This document shows, piece by piece, positions 17,820 through 25,945 of a stretch of DNA of 64,000 nucleotides (within the stretch, counting starts at the first letter, position 1; every line of letters starts with the position of its first letter). The DNA is taken from contig NZ_JAEUAO010000001.1 in the NCBI RefSeq assembly GCF_019511375.1, positions 310,001-374,000 on the forward strand. Reading direction: 5' to 3'. Source of the DNA: Rhizobium herbae (GTDB lineage Bacteria; Pseudomonadota; Alphaproteobacteria; Rhizobiales; Rhizobiaceae). The notes beneath the pieces were generated by a model. That model saw only the letters and a program-made list of their open reading frames with translations, was not told the DNA's origin and did no database searches. The translations under genes were made by a program, and so were the position numbers.

Positions 17820-18564
17820 CGATTTGCATCAGTACCGGAAAGGTCTCCTGGAACCAGATCGCCATGGAGCTGATGAAGCCGAAGACGAAAGCAAGGCCCG
17901 CAAGGATCAGGAAAACGCCCATCAGCTTTTCCACCAGGCCGAGATGGCGGCGGAAACGCGACAGGAACCGCATGAAGGCGCCGGAAAAGCCCGCGGCGAT
18001 CCAGAAGGGGACGGCCAGCCCGAGCGAATAGACCGCCAACAGGATCGCGCCATCGCCGACGGTGTCGCGTGCGGCGGCGACCCCGAGGATCGTGCCGAGC
18101 ACGGGACCGATGCAGGGTGTCCAGCCGAAGGCGAAGGCAAGCCCCATGATATAGGCGCCTGACAGCGTTGCCGGCTTGCCGCCACCCTGGAAGCGGGCTT
18201 CCCGGCCAAGCAGCCCGATGCGCAGGACGCCGAGGAAATGCAGTCCCATGACGATGATGACGAGACCGCCGACGCGCGACAGGATATCGATGTGCTGGCG
18301 CAGGACGAGGCCGATGGTGGAGGCTCCTGCCCCGAGCGCCACGAAGACGGTGGCAAAGCCCAGCGTGAAGAAGAACGCCGCACCGAACACCGCGCGCCGC
18401 GTGCCGGCCACGGCGGCCTCACTTTTACCACCGCGAAACTGATCGACCGAAATGCCCGCCATGTAACAGAGATAGGGCGGCACCAACGGCAATACACAAG
18501 GCGAAAGAAACGACAGCGCGCCCGCCACGATGGCGGTCCAGATGGAAATATCAGCGATCGACAC
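17815..18564 (-). CDS. ccdA: cytochrome c biogenesis protein CcdA
   Basis: Membrane thiol-disulfide transporter of 249 residues that moves reducing power from cytoplasmic thioredoxin across the inner membrane for cytochrome c maturation. Six hydrophobic spans are expected and visible. Conserved cysteines occur in SPCVLPLVPPYLC (C23, C33) and FGWTPCIGPVLG (C151), the latter being the paired redox position of the family. It is convergent with the UbiH-like gene. No thioredoxin-like partner gene lies beside it. Confidence 0.92.
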   Translation of the reverse strand: MSIADISIWTAIVAGALSFLSPCVLPLVPPYLCYMAGISVDQFRGGKSEAAVAGTRRAVFGAAFFFTLGFATVFVALGAGASTIGLVLRQHIDILSRVGGLVIIVMGLHFLGVLRIGLLGREARFQGGGKPATLSGAYIMGLAFAFGWTPCIGPVLGTILGVAAARDTVGDGAILLAVYSLGLAVPFWIAAGFSGAFMRFLSRFRRHLGLVEKLMGVFLILAGLAFVFGFISSMAIWFQETFPVLMQIG

Positions 18565-18689
18565 CCGTTAAGAACTCCAGCCTGCAACACGCTCGCGCCG
18601 TCTTAGCGCCGATGGCCCCTCCAAACCAATCACCTTTTGGCGATCTCCATGCAAATCATCGAATTTGCAGTTTCGTCCGTTTTTTTGGG

Positions 18690-18718
18690 TTGACCAAAAC
18701 AAGCCCGCTGTGCATATG
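18690..18718 (+). promoter_or_regulatory. predicted sigma70-type promoter of tRNA-Lys
   Basis: A TTGACC -35 element (18690-18695), a 17-base spacer and a CATATG -10 element (18713-18718) precede the tRNA gene by 42 bases, a suitable distance for a tRNA leader. No other promoter of this quality is close. Confidence 0.5.
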
Positions 18719-18760
18719 TCCGCCCACTTCCGCCGGGCACGCAACGCCCCGGTTTTGAGG

Positions 18761-18836
18761 GAGCGCGTAGCTCAGCCGGTAGAGCAACTGACTTTTAATC
18801 AGTAGGTCCAGGGTTCGAATCCCTGCGCGCTCACCA
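18761..18836 (+). tRNA. tRNA-Lys (anticodon TTT)
   Basis: A complete 76-base cloverleaf: acceptor stem GAGCGCG pairs with CGCGCTC, the D arm contains TAGCTCAGCCGGTAGAGCA, the anticodon loop is CTTTTAA, and the T arm is CAGGGTTCGAATCCCTG. The discriminator A and an encoded CCA end follow. It serves as the insertion site of the island, whose far end repeats its last 49 bases. Confidence 0.98.
18788..18836 (+). repeat. left attachment site: 49-bp repeat inside tRNA-Lys
   Basis: The 3' part of the tRNA, from the anticodon stem to CCA, is repeated exactly at 29533-29581. The identity ends sharply on both sides, as expected for the overlap region of a tyrosine recombinase that integrates into tRNA genes and keeps the tRNA intact. 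Confidence 0.95.
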
Positions 18837-19428
18837 ACGAAATCAAATACATATCGGCATTCCAGAAAATATTCCATCCTGCCCTGGCAACCAAATGGCA
18901 ACTTGATGACCGGGAACTGCCGGTCACTATCAGCACACATTCCACGGTTTCACCGCTGTTCTTGATGAGGTTGAGTGTCCCAGTGGGTACCGTTGCGTCC
19001 CATTGACATCCGTCGGTGATGACGTTGAGCAGTACCCGCTTGTAGGCTGTATCAAGGTTGTCACAATTGGTCGCCCTTAGGTCTCACGCCGATCATTCTG
19101 GATAGGTTTTCTTTCGGTGAATCCGCAAAGATGAAATCAGGGTACACCTTGCCGCGCCTTCCGCCCTGCAACCATCTGGTTGCGGCTTGGGCTGAAGCGT
19201 CAGTTCAAGCAGCCCCATCATCTCACGAGAATCAGGTCGTTGATGCCCTGGCGATGGGGTCTGTTGCCTATCAGTGCAAAATCCAACTCAGCCCGGAAAC
19301 GTGTGGCTGTCAGGCGTCAAACTATCGGTGAAATCATCATTTTGTGGCTAAACCGGGCATTGAACACAGCAAAGGAATCTTGCTAGGAATCAGGCAAGAA
19401 ATGAGAGCCCGTCCCAAAGGAAAGACTT
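18837..19428. other. left end of island, no gene supported
   Basis: This 592-base stretch holds the candidate arm site at 18885-18902 and otherwise no credible gene. A forward reading at about 19180-19386 contains HLTRIRSLMPWRWG, which faintly recalls the end of IS66-type transposases, so a decayed insertion sequence is possible. The last 30 bases carry the AAAGGA ribosome site of the HEPN gene. Confidence 0.5.
18885..18902 (+). promoter_or_regulatory. candidate integrase arm-type site, left end
   Basis: TGGCAACCAAATGGCAAC has two TGGCAAC units spaced 11 bp and lies 49 bases inside the left end. The right end has the same arrangement at 29408-29425, matching at 16 of 18 positions in the same orientation. 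The location and spacing suit arm-type binding sites of a tyrosine integrase. Confidence 0.55.
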
Positions 19429-21183
19429 TTGCGTAAATTCGAAGTGCCTGAAGATCTTCTCTTGCCCGAAAACGAGGGAGAGTTACTTTTTGCCCAACGA
19501 GTAGCGGAGCTCTCGTATCTTTACACGAAAGAGAGCTACAGGGTATCAACTACGACGGTGCCTTTCCTAGCGTATGAGTGCTTGTCGGTAATCGATGATC
19601 ACCGACAATTTGGCCTCCATATCTCCGGAGTGGAACGCGTCTTAGATGAACTCAAAAGAAAAAGCCACCAAAACATCATAGTTCAGAAAATAATAGATGT
19701 ACCTCTTAATTTCTATTTTGATCATGATTTGAGCAATATTTCTAAAATCGAAGATTCGATTCGCGTGTTCTCTAAGCAACTCACTCCAATTAGGTACTTA
19801 AAGGAAGCCTCTAGCATTACTTTATCTGCTGGAAACGCAGAAAAGACAAAGATTGATTTTCTTGCGTCAGAAATAACCTGCGCGTTGATTAATCTTGGAG
19901 TCAGTCAAGATTACATATATCAGGAATCATGTAGAATATTCTTCAACGAAGCGAAACCGGAAGCGGGACGCCGTATCGAGAAATTTTTAGAATCTGTCCG
20001 GGCTTTTGAAAGCGGTATTCCTACATTTTCTGCGTTGATCCCCATCCAGGCAGGGATCGTGGAACTCAACACAGATGTATTGAAGCTTTTCCGCAGTGAA
20101 ATTGTTGAGCAGATACCGGACGATTTTGTAGCCCCGCCAGAGTTTGTTACTGAAAGCGAAGGGAAGCATCTTCTTTTTCTCACCCAGGTAGGGTCGCCTG
20201 ATTACCAGTCGGCTGCAAAGCTTTTGAAGCGTAATGTAGTCCGTATACATGATCTACTAGGGCTCTTTTATCATAAGGGGTCAAACGAAATTGGCCCATG
20301 CATATTGATTGCAAAGACCGGTGAACCTGGCACATCAGTACTGGTGCGCTCTGATCAAAACCTGATGCAATTGATCTCAGACAACCCCCGTACTCTAGCT
20401 GCCCGAAAGCTAGAGACCATGATTAAAACCCTAAGGCTTCCACGTGGAGAAGACAGTGAAAAGTTTTTTCGCGTCGTTGACTTCCATGGAATGAGCCTGA
20501 GCTCTCCTATCCCTGAAAACCAACTGATCAATCTTTGGACGTCCCTCGAAACGATCGCGCCAAGTCTTAAAGGGAAAAGCATAGTTGGAAGCGTCTGCGA
20601 AGGATTGCTTCCCATCATCGGTCTTCAGTACATCTCGCGGACATTCCTAAATGCAGCGAGGGACATCAAGCGATGGGATAAAAAGAAATTTAGAGAGGCC
20701 ATGAAAGGGATTGAGCGCGGCGAAGGAATAATCGAAAAAACGTTTTTGCTAATCTGCGATCCTGCTTATGATGCGCTCTGCACCTCCCTTTTGGCCGAGA
20801 TGCATGATTTCCCTCTGTTAAAATTCAGAATTTTCGATCTGAACCGGAAGTACAAAAGCGGAAAATCTGCTGAAATACAAATAAAGTGTCACCTTGAGAA
20901 GGCTGAGCAGCAACTACATCGAATTTATAGAGCGCGTAATTCGATAGTCCATAGCGCGCAAAAGGATCAATTGACCGAGAATCTAATTATAAGCGCGCAC
21001 GAATACTTTGATCAGGTTTTCTCTTTAACTGTGGAGCTGTGTAGCAAGCCCTTTACGTTCGACAACTATCGAGATGCGTTCAGCTTTAGTAAGATGGCTT
21101 TCAATTCGTACATCAAATCGCTTGGGGAAATTGGCGCCGATCCGCCCTCCGACGCGAGTAAGTTTGTGTGGAGGGCGTCGTGA
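19429..21183 (+). CDS. large protein with C-terminal ApeA-like HEPN motif, unknown
   Basis: A 584-residue island protein. Near the C-terminus it reads YRARNSIVHSAQ, giving R503-x4-H508, the catalytic R-x4-6-H of HEPN ribonucleases and very like ApeA-type HEPN domains. The preceding 500 residues are mixed alpha/beta without a family I recognise; LWTSLETIAPSLKGKSIVGSVCE at about 365-388 is the kind of segment seen in such proteins. HEPN proteins with this motif often act in phage defence by RNA cleavage, but that is inference. The TTG start is the only usable one after the in-frame stop at 19402 and has AAAGGA upstream. The gene is AT-rich compared with the chromosome and stands alone. Confidence 0.75.
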   Translation: MRKFEVPEDLLLPENEGELLFAQRVAELSYLYTKESYRVSTTTVPFLAYECLSVIDDHRQFGLHISGVERVLDELKRKSHQNIIVQKIIDVPLNFYFDHDLSNISKIEDSIRVFSKQLTPIRYLKEASSITLSAGNAEKTKIDFLASEITCALINLGVSQDYIYQESCRIFFNEAKPEAGRRIEKFLESVRAFESGIPTFSALIPIQAGIVELNTDVLKLFRSEIVEQIPDDFVAPPEFVTESEGKHLLFLTQVGSPDYQSAAKLLKRNVVRIHDLLGLFYHKGSNEIGPCILIAKTGEPGTSVLVRSDQNLMQLISDNPRTLAARKLETMIKTLRLPRGEDSEKFFRVVDFHGMSLSSPIPENQLINLWTSLETIAPSLKGKSIVGSVCEGLLPIIGLQYISRTFLNAARDIKRWDKKKFREAMKGIERGEGIIEKTFLLICDPAYDALCTSLLAEMHDFPLLKFRIFDLNRKYKSGKSAEIQIKCHLEKAEQQLHRIYRARNSIVHSAQKDQLTENLIISAHEYFDQVFSLTVELCSKPFTFDNYRDAFSFSKMAFNSYIKSLGEIGADPPSDASKFVWRAS

Positions 21184-21292
21184 TAACCGTCACAGAAATG
21201 CTTAAAGGTTGACGCCCAGCATCCACCCCAACTCTGTGAGCCGCATTTTTATCATTCATGCGGTTCCTTGCAGCGGCTTCCGCCAACCCGTG

Positions 21293-21856
21293 TCAACTAT
21301 CTGAATCCTGTGCTTTCGTAAGAAAGCCAAGCTGCCTCGCCCGTTCAACGGCCGCGCCGTTTTCACTGGATAGCCACCAGGACCTTTGTTGAGGTGCCCA
21401 CCGAGCACCTAGCAGCTTCGCCTCATCCTTTCGGGCAAACGGTACGGTCAAATACAGCCGGTCCTGATCGGTAGCCTTGGGAGCATGCTGCATTCCTGGA
21501 AGTTTTTGGCGCTTTTTGTCGAGCCTATAAAGCGCTTCGGCAATCCGTGGATCGTCCAACGATCGCAGCGCTATTTTTCCAGCCCATGCCGGCTCCGGCC
21601 ACCGACGCCACGTCTTAAACGTCCCGGGCGCTGGCACTGGCGCGAGTTCATCCATGAGTTCCCCATCGAGCGTGAAAACATCCATTAGAACCGACGGATT
21701 CCCAAAGTAGGGGGCGGCGCCCGTGAACTCACCCGCTGCAACTATCCGCGCGCAGGTTTTGCCCCAAGTGAGGCGTCGAATCCAAAGGCCGGGGCCGCCA
21801 TTGGACTTGATCATCTCAAAAACATTACCGTCTTCGCCAGTCTGCCAATTTGTCAA
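21293..21856 (-). CDS. DUF5710-domain protein
   Basis: A 187-residue protein. The C-terminal region (about 130-165) reads YLTVPFARKDEAKLLGARW followed by APQQRSWWL, the DUF5710 signature often found on mobile-element and topoisomerase-primase proteins, where it may bind nucleic acid. The N-terminal part (about 1-110) is Trp-rich with no family I know. The start is TTG, preceded by an excellent AGGAGGT site five bases upstream. It points towards, and may share a region with, the minus-strand gene upstream (21932-22699), 75 bases away. The molecular role is unknown. Confidence 0.7.
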   Translation of the reverse strand: MTNWQTGEDGNVFEMIKSNGGPGLWIRRLTWGKTCARIVAAGEFTGAAPYFGNPSVLMDVFTLDGELMDELAPVPAPGTFKTWRRWPEPAWAGKIALRSLDDPRIAEALYRLDKKRQKLPGMQHAPKATDQDRLYLTVPFARKDEAKLLGARWAPQQRSWWLSSENGAAVERARQLGFLTKAQDSDS

Positions 21857-21931
21857 CGTTACCTCCTGGTCTTCGGCTGGTGGCTGCTGTTGGATCCCTC
21901 CACGATCTTTGCTACCTTTTGGGACAGTTCT

Positions 21932-22699
21932 TCAAGCGTTGCGGTACTCCGCTTGCTCTTGGAGCAGCACGCGGTTGAATTGTTCGGACAGCCAAGAAGC
22001 TACATCCTGAGCCATTTTCTTCGCACTTTCATAGTTCTTCATGATCTCTGGATCGTTCTTTTCGAGTACATCCAAATAGACGAAACTGACGAATACCCCG
22101 AACCAATTCCAGAGATTTAGGGTCTTCAGAGCGTAATCAGCGAGGAGCGCTAGACTTGGACGCCCCACAGCGCCTAGTACGAATTCATTACCTTCTCCGA
22201 GAAAGCGATGAGCCACATGAGAGCGGTTTGGATGTGCGGCCATGCTGAAAAATTTGTATAGATCCCGCATTTTCTCCTCGGATTCGCCCATCGGATGCTT
22301 ACCCAGCACGCGGCGAACTTCGGCATTGCCGATTTGCTTTCCTGCGCTCCACATATCGGCAATTTGAGGGTCCAAGAAGCAGGCCACCATGAGCGACAAC
22401 GACTCGTAGGCGCGTCGCGCGAGCGGATACGCTATTTCCAGCTTGCCTTTTACGATCAATGGTCGTGCTTCGTAGAGAAAATCGAACACATCAGCCATCA
22501 GGTCCCGCAAGGCGGCATCCCGTTTCGAGCGAGGGGGAGTCTTTCCTAACATCAGCGTAATGCGGCAGATCAACGCGCCATACTGGTCGGTGACGTTTAT
22601 GTATGGTCGCAGCATTTCGGAAAGCTCCTGTGTCCGAAGGGCCGCGTACTCATCCAAGGTAGCATACATGGGTTTTGCTTCTTCGTTGCGATCCCGCAT
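21932..22699 (-). CDS. all-helical protein of unknown function, possibly DUF5677/HEPN-related
   Basis: A 255-residue protein that appears almost wholly helical. It contains YPLARRAYESLSLMVACFLD (about 107-126) and a later KFFSMAAHPNRSHVAHR, an arrangement like the helical DUF5677-type proteins, in which a first helix bears a conserved Arg/Glu and a later one ends in a His-rich motif. No R-x4-H is present, so HEPN membership is a guess. The ATG is preceded by AGGA; an internal Met at residue 11 is an alternative start. It lies divergent from the next gene, with a shared 180-base promoter region. Confidence 0.65.
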   Translation of the reverse strand: MRDRNEEAKPMYATLDEYAALRTQELSEMLRPYINVTDQYGALICRITLMLGKTPPRSKRDAALRDLMADVFDFLYEARPLIVKGKLEIAYPLARRAYESLSLMVACFLDPQIADMWSAGKQIGNAEVRRVLGKHPMGESEEKMRDLYKFFSMAAHPNRSHVAHRFLGEGNEFVLGAVGRPSLALLADYALKTLNLWNWFGVFVSFVYLDVLEKNDPEIMKNYESAKKMAQDVASWLSEQFNRVLLQEQAEYRNA

Positions 22700-22878
22700 T
22701 TCGGATTCCTAGTTGCGTGTGAGCCACAGCAGTAAGGGGACTGTCAGCTGTCAAGGAGTTTTCGGCGCAATTAAAGGACCGCTTTGTTGCCGGAGAGAAG
22801 CCGCAAAGGCTGACTACGACGGAGCGTGTGTTAGAACTATACGCATCCATAAAGTCGAGCGACAACGACGGAGAAACA

Positions 22879-23652
22879 ATGCCACATCCGAAGCCATTTT
22901 ACAGGACTTTCCGTGGAATGAAGCCGAGCCCCAATTCCGGCTACAGCCAGCGGGCCTACGTGCGCGACAAGGAATACGCTAGTTCCCCCCTCCATTACAT
23001 AAGGGCATTCAACATCATTCAATCCGACTTGCAGCGTATATTTGAGTATGTGGAGCCAAGCGATGAAAGCAAAGGCTCTTATTCATATCGAATTCATGAA
23101 TTATTGATGCGTACCTGCATTGAGGTTGAGGCAAACCTTAAAGCAATCCTAAACGCCAATACATATACACCAGAGATTAAATATGGAAAACCATTCTTTA
23201 ATATAAAGGTCTATCAGAAGGTTGACGTTACACATCACCTTTCTTCTTATCAAGTGCTGTTACCAATTTGGCATGGCCCCAAGAAATTTTGGAAGCCCTT
23301 TGAAGGATGGAAGCAGGAGGCTAAGGGTCTGCCATGGTATCAGGCATACAATTCCAGCAAACACGACAGGCAGGAAGCATTCAAATCAGCGAACTTGGAA
23401 ATGCTAATCTCAGCCGTTGCTGGCTTGTTAGTGGTATTGTCGTCCCAGTTCATCACAGAGGACTTTTCATCGGGAGCGGACCTCATAAGCGCTGGCGGTG
23501 ATGATTACCATGATTTGGAGCCAGCGCTTGGCGGCCTCTTCCGTATCAAGTTTCCCGACGATTGGGCGGAAGACGAGTTGTACGAATTCAATTGGTCCGT
23601 TCTAAAGAACGAACAGGATCGCTTTCAAAAGTTTGATTACGACGCAAACTAA
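22879..23652 (+). CDS. unknown protein with YNSSKHDR motif, possibly HEPN-like
   Basis: A 257-residue island protein. It contains YQAYNSSKHDRQEAFKSANLE (H162, R164), and the pattern N-x3-KHDR followed by a hydrophobic helix is known to me from uncharacterised all-helical proteins of mobile regions. An upstream helix RIHELLMRTCIEVEANLKAIL (about 70-90) fits a HEPN-like four-helix arrangement, but the classical R-x4-H is absent. The ATG at 22879 is chosen for the GGAG site seven bases before it; an in-frame start 51 bases earlier is less likely. The next gene follows 55 bases after its stop. Confidence 0.7.
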   Translation: MPHPKPFYRTFRGMKPSPNSGYSQRAYVRDKEYASSPLHYIRAFNIIQSDLQRIFEYVEPSDESKGSYSYRIHELLMRTCIEVEANLKAILNANTYTPEIKYGKPFFNIKVYQKVDVTHHLSSYQVLLPIWHGPKKFWKPFEGWKQEAKGLPWYQAYNSSKHDRQEAFKSANLEMLISAVAGLLVVLSSQFITEDFSSGADLISAGGDDYHDLEPALGGLFRIKFPDDWAEDELYEFNWSVLKNEQDRFQKFDYDAN

Positions 23653-23707
23653 TTTCCAACCAGACCGTGTGTCTATCGATCTTGCACGGGATTAGCCCAC
23701 GGATGCC

Positions 23708-24394
23708 ATGAGCCAATTAAGCCCGTTTGATTACAACAAGGCTGTTGCGGAACTCCCGGTTCTTCGCGACTTTATCGATTTCATCAACAGACAAATCGGC
23801 GTCTACACCGACAGCGTAAGTAGCTACGACGGCAACAAGATCAGGATTGAGCGTCAGGTTGCAAGGGTGCTTCACCGAACCGGTAAGCAGATAGAAGATG
23901 GCCAAGAAGTAATGATGCACACGAGCTTTGAGGATCATAATTCCCCGAAAGTCATCCACATAAGCGTCACGTCAACCGATCAATACATGTCGGCGAACTC
24001 CGAAAAGGGCTTCAATCATCAGCAGACATGCTGGGCCATCATCGTTTTCATGTTCGCGTTTTGGAATGAGGAAGTTCGGCCGAAAATCGCCAGGATCAGG
24101 GAAGTTGAAGTTCAGAAAGTAGTAGTGGATGCGTTTGGTGATCTTCGCATCGTCCGAAATGCCATTATTCACAACAAGGGGATAATGTCTGCAAAGGAGT
24201 ACGGGAAGCTTAAGGTGATGAGCCAATTGTTTCAGGCAGACAAAACCATCCGGCTCTCGCACGATCAGATGCACTCGCTGTTCGTTTACATAAAACAGGC
24301 AATAGCTTCCATTATCATGGAATACGTCGGGCATCTTCCCGGTGCTCCCGAGATATCTGAGATCGCAGGCGTCGCGATCCAAGCTCCCCGCTAG
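23708..24394 (+). CDS. HEPN-motif protein, unknown
   Basis: A 228-residue helical protein with the motif DLRIVRNAIIHNKGIM, giving R150-x4-H155, the standard HEPN ribonuclease pair, preceded by the helix EVEVQKVVVDAFG. The N-terminal half (FDYNKAVAELPVLRDFIDFINR) is unassigned. It follows the YNSSKHDR gene by 55 bases on the same strand and may be co-transcribed with it. No nucleotidyltransferase (MNT) antitoxin gene is visible nearby, so a typical HEPN-MNT pair is not supported. RNA cleavage is inferred only from the motif. Confidence 0.72.
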   Translation: MSQLSPFDYNKAVAELPVLRDFIDFINRQIGVYTDSVSSYDGNKIRIERQVARVLHRTGKQIEDGQEVMMHTSFEDHNSPKVIHISVTSTDQYMSANSEKGFNHQQTCWAIIVFMFAFWNEEVRPKIARIREVEVQKVVVDAFGDLRIVRNAIIHNKGIMSAKEYGKLKVMSQLFQADKTIRLSHDQMHSLFVYIKQAIASIIMEYVGHLPGAPEISEIAGVAIQAPR

Positions 24395-24853
24395 ACTGAC
24401 GAGTTGGCCTTCTGGCTTGAGGGCGTGCCCACACCGCGGCAGTGGTTATCGCTGCGGCGCGGCGGGGTCGCCAGTTTGTCGCTACGGCCCACCGCGTGGA
24501 AGCGGGATGGCGGTTGGGCGTTGCGACATCAAGAAGTGCCTAAAAAATCTGGCGCGATTTCCAAGCGGCCCAACCGAGTCGCGCCTCCCCCTCCCAGGCC
24601 CGAATCGGGACCGCCCCTCCGTTCACTGCGGGGCACGGTCGCCAGACGGGCACAATGGACGGCCATATATGGCCGCTGGCACGTTTCATGGCTCTGCAAG
24701 GCCTCATGATACCGGGCAGGCGGTCAGATGCTTGTCGGTCAATTTGTCGCTGTGGCCTGCCTCGCCTGCTTGCATCGCGGTAGCGGTTTTCTAATATTGA
24801 CAGTCCGGGGAATTATGATCCCAATGTTTGAGCCCGGTTATATGGAGGTGCCA
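24395..24853. other. GC-rich intergenic stretch with one arm of a diverged repeat
   Basis: About 459 bases without a credible gene. Its composition is far more GC-rich than the neighbouring HEPN genes, and possible reading frames are low-complexity. It contains repeat copy A (24661-24752) and, near 24470-24495, a short GCCAGTTTGTCGCTACGGCC block similar to part of that repeat. Confidence 0.6.
24661..24752 (+). repeat. diverged direct repeat, copy A
   Basis: This 92-base segment begins GGCCATATATGGCC and ends with GCTTGTCGGTCAATTTGTCGCTG-like sequence. Copy B at 26280-26371 has the same length, about 28 of the first 35 positions and the GCTTGTCGGTCAA block near the end. The middle has diverged. 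The pair brackets four genes. Confidence 0.6.
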
Positions 24854-25072
24854 ATGCAATCTCTCGGTCAAACCATCAGTTTCATAATCGAACGCCGCCC
24901 CGGATTGTCTGATTGTGAGCTGGCGTTCGCGATCTACGGAAAGCGAACTCAGCAGCTGGTTAATGGCGAATGCAGGCAGCTAGAATCCTGCGGCGCGGTC
25001 ACTCGGCGCAAGCGACTTGACGGCCTCGTAGGGAACTATCCAGCTAACGAAGTTTCACACCGCTGGCATTAG
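24854..25072 (+). CDS. small winged-helix-like protein
   Basis: A 72-residue protein: LGQTISFIIERRPGLSDCELAFAIYGKRTQQLVNGECRQLESCGAVTRRKR in outline, here a first helix, a GLSDCELAFAIYG turn-helix, a CRQLESCG recognition-type helix and a basic wing ending in GNYP. This pattern is a minimal winged helix-turn-helix seen in many uncharacterised small proteins, so DNA binding is likely. The ATG at 24854 has a GGAGGTG site directly upstream; the frame extends further 5' but without support. Confidence 0.65.
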   Translation: MQSLGQTISFIIERRPGLSDCELAFAIYGKRTQQLVNGECRQLESCGAVTRRKRLDGLVGNYPANEVSHRWH

Positions 25073-25156
25073 CCGAAGGGGTGTCCCGAATTCGCGCCCA
25101 GAGCCCCCGACTGACGGCACGTCATGCCGTGAATGAGTATAAGAGAAGGCGGAAAC

Positions 25157-25483
25157 GTGAGCTTACTTGAACAGTTTGATGCCGCGATGTTTGACATTTA
25201 TCGTCGGGCGAAACAGGAGGCGGATTATAACGCCTCGCTATTTTTGCAGATGTTGACGGTGAAAAAGGGGCTAGCAACGGCCAAACAGCTAATAAACGCG
25301 CAGAAGCCATCAGACGGCTACACGCACTTATATGAAAGAGGGCACCTCGAACTGACAGTCGAAGCACTGGTGACCGAAAATCCAAAATGGCATGGGTTGT
25401 TTACGTCGGATGAGTTGGCTCGGGCGCGTAAGAGGTTGATTGAATACGGGTATCAACCGAAAATGCCTGGCAAGAAATCTTGA
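25157..25483 (+). CDS. conserved small protein of unknown function
   Basis: A protein of 108 residues with the pattern DIYRRAKQEADYNASLFLQML, GLATAKQLINAQKPSDGYTHLYERG and LTVEALVTENPKWHGLF, ending RKRLIEYGY. I recognise this as a widespread conserved family without an assigned function, often found near mobile or defence genes. The GTG at 25157 has AAGGCGG at a normal distance and is preferred; an ATG 24 bases earlier (25133) would add eight residues. No membrane segment or catalytic motif is evident. Confidence 0.72.
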   Translation: MSLLEQFDAAMFDIYRRAKQEADYNASLFLQMLTVKKGLATAKQLINAQKPSDGYTHLYERGHLELTVEALVTENPKWHGLFTSDELARARKRLIEYGYQPKMPGKKS

Positions 25484-25580
25484 TAAGTGCACTTGAGTAC
25501 AGCGACGAAATTTCGTTGAAATTGATTTCTTCTACGATTCCGACTTTTTAAGCATTCATTTATAGCTTGGAGAACGCATT

Positions 25581-25934
25581 ATGAGACGCTTCTTCGTATC
25601 CGCCGTGGTTGCATCTATGTTCTTTTGCCAATTTGGTCTACAAAATACTGCAAAAGCCGATGGTGTTAGGGATCAGTGCGACGCGGCAGCCTTCTTTGCT
25701 CACGCTGTTATGATGGGAAGGCAGTCAGGCATGTCGATCAAGGAAGCTCAAACACTTGCTAATAATATGCTAACCAAGTACAAAGCGCCGCCCGCAGCCA
25801 GAACATACTATAGAAGTATTGTAAGCGAAGTGTTCAGACATCCTCGCTATCAGGAAAAAGATATGCAGTCACGGGCAATGAATGAATTTCAGGATTTCGT
25901 CTTCACAGATTGCATGAAATTGCTATCCCGTTAG
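25581..25934 (+). CDS. small exported protein with two cysteines, unknown
   Basis: A 117-residue protein with a signal peptide of about 27 residues (MRRFFVSAVVASMFFCQFGL, then AKA before DGV). The mature part begins DGVRDQCDAAAFF and has cysteines at 33 and 111, which could form a disulfide, and is otherwise helical. GGAG stands nine bases before the ATG. The next gene, 11 bases on, encodes another small exported protein with an RDxCD motif near its own N-terminus. No known family was recognised. Confidence 0.68.
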   Translation: MRRFFVSAVVASMFFCQFGLQNTAKADGVRDQCDAAAFFAHAVMMGRQSGMSIKEAQTLANNMLTKYKAPPAARTYYRSIVSEVFRHPRYQEKDMQSRAMNEFQDFVFTDCMKLLSR

Positions 25935-25945
25935 GCTTGATTTAC

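Noticed and set aside
18656-18940. A 94-codon minus-strand frame containing GIRTLDLLIKSQLLYRLSYA
   Set aside because: It is antisense to tRNA-Lys; this string is a well-known false translation of tRNA genes.
19131-19386. An insertion-sequence remnant (IS66-like tail)
   Set aside because: Only a faint SLMPWRWG-type match; no terminal repeats or further homology, so it is mentioned but not called.
24404-24709. Frames in the GC-rich region before the small winged-helix gene
   Set aside because: Low-complexity Pro/Arg-rich translations, no ribosome site, and the region contains a repeat.
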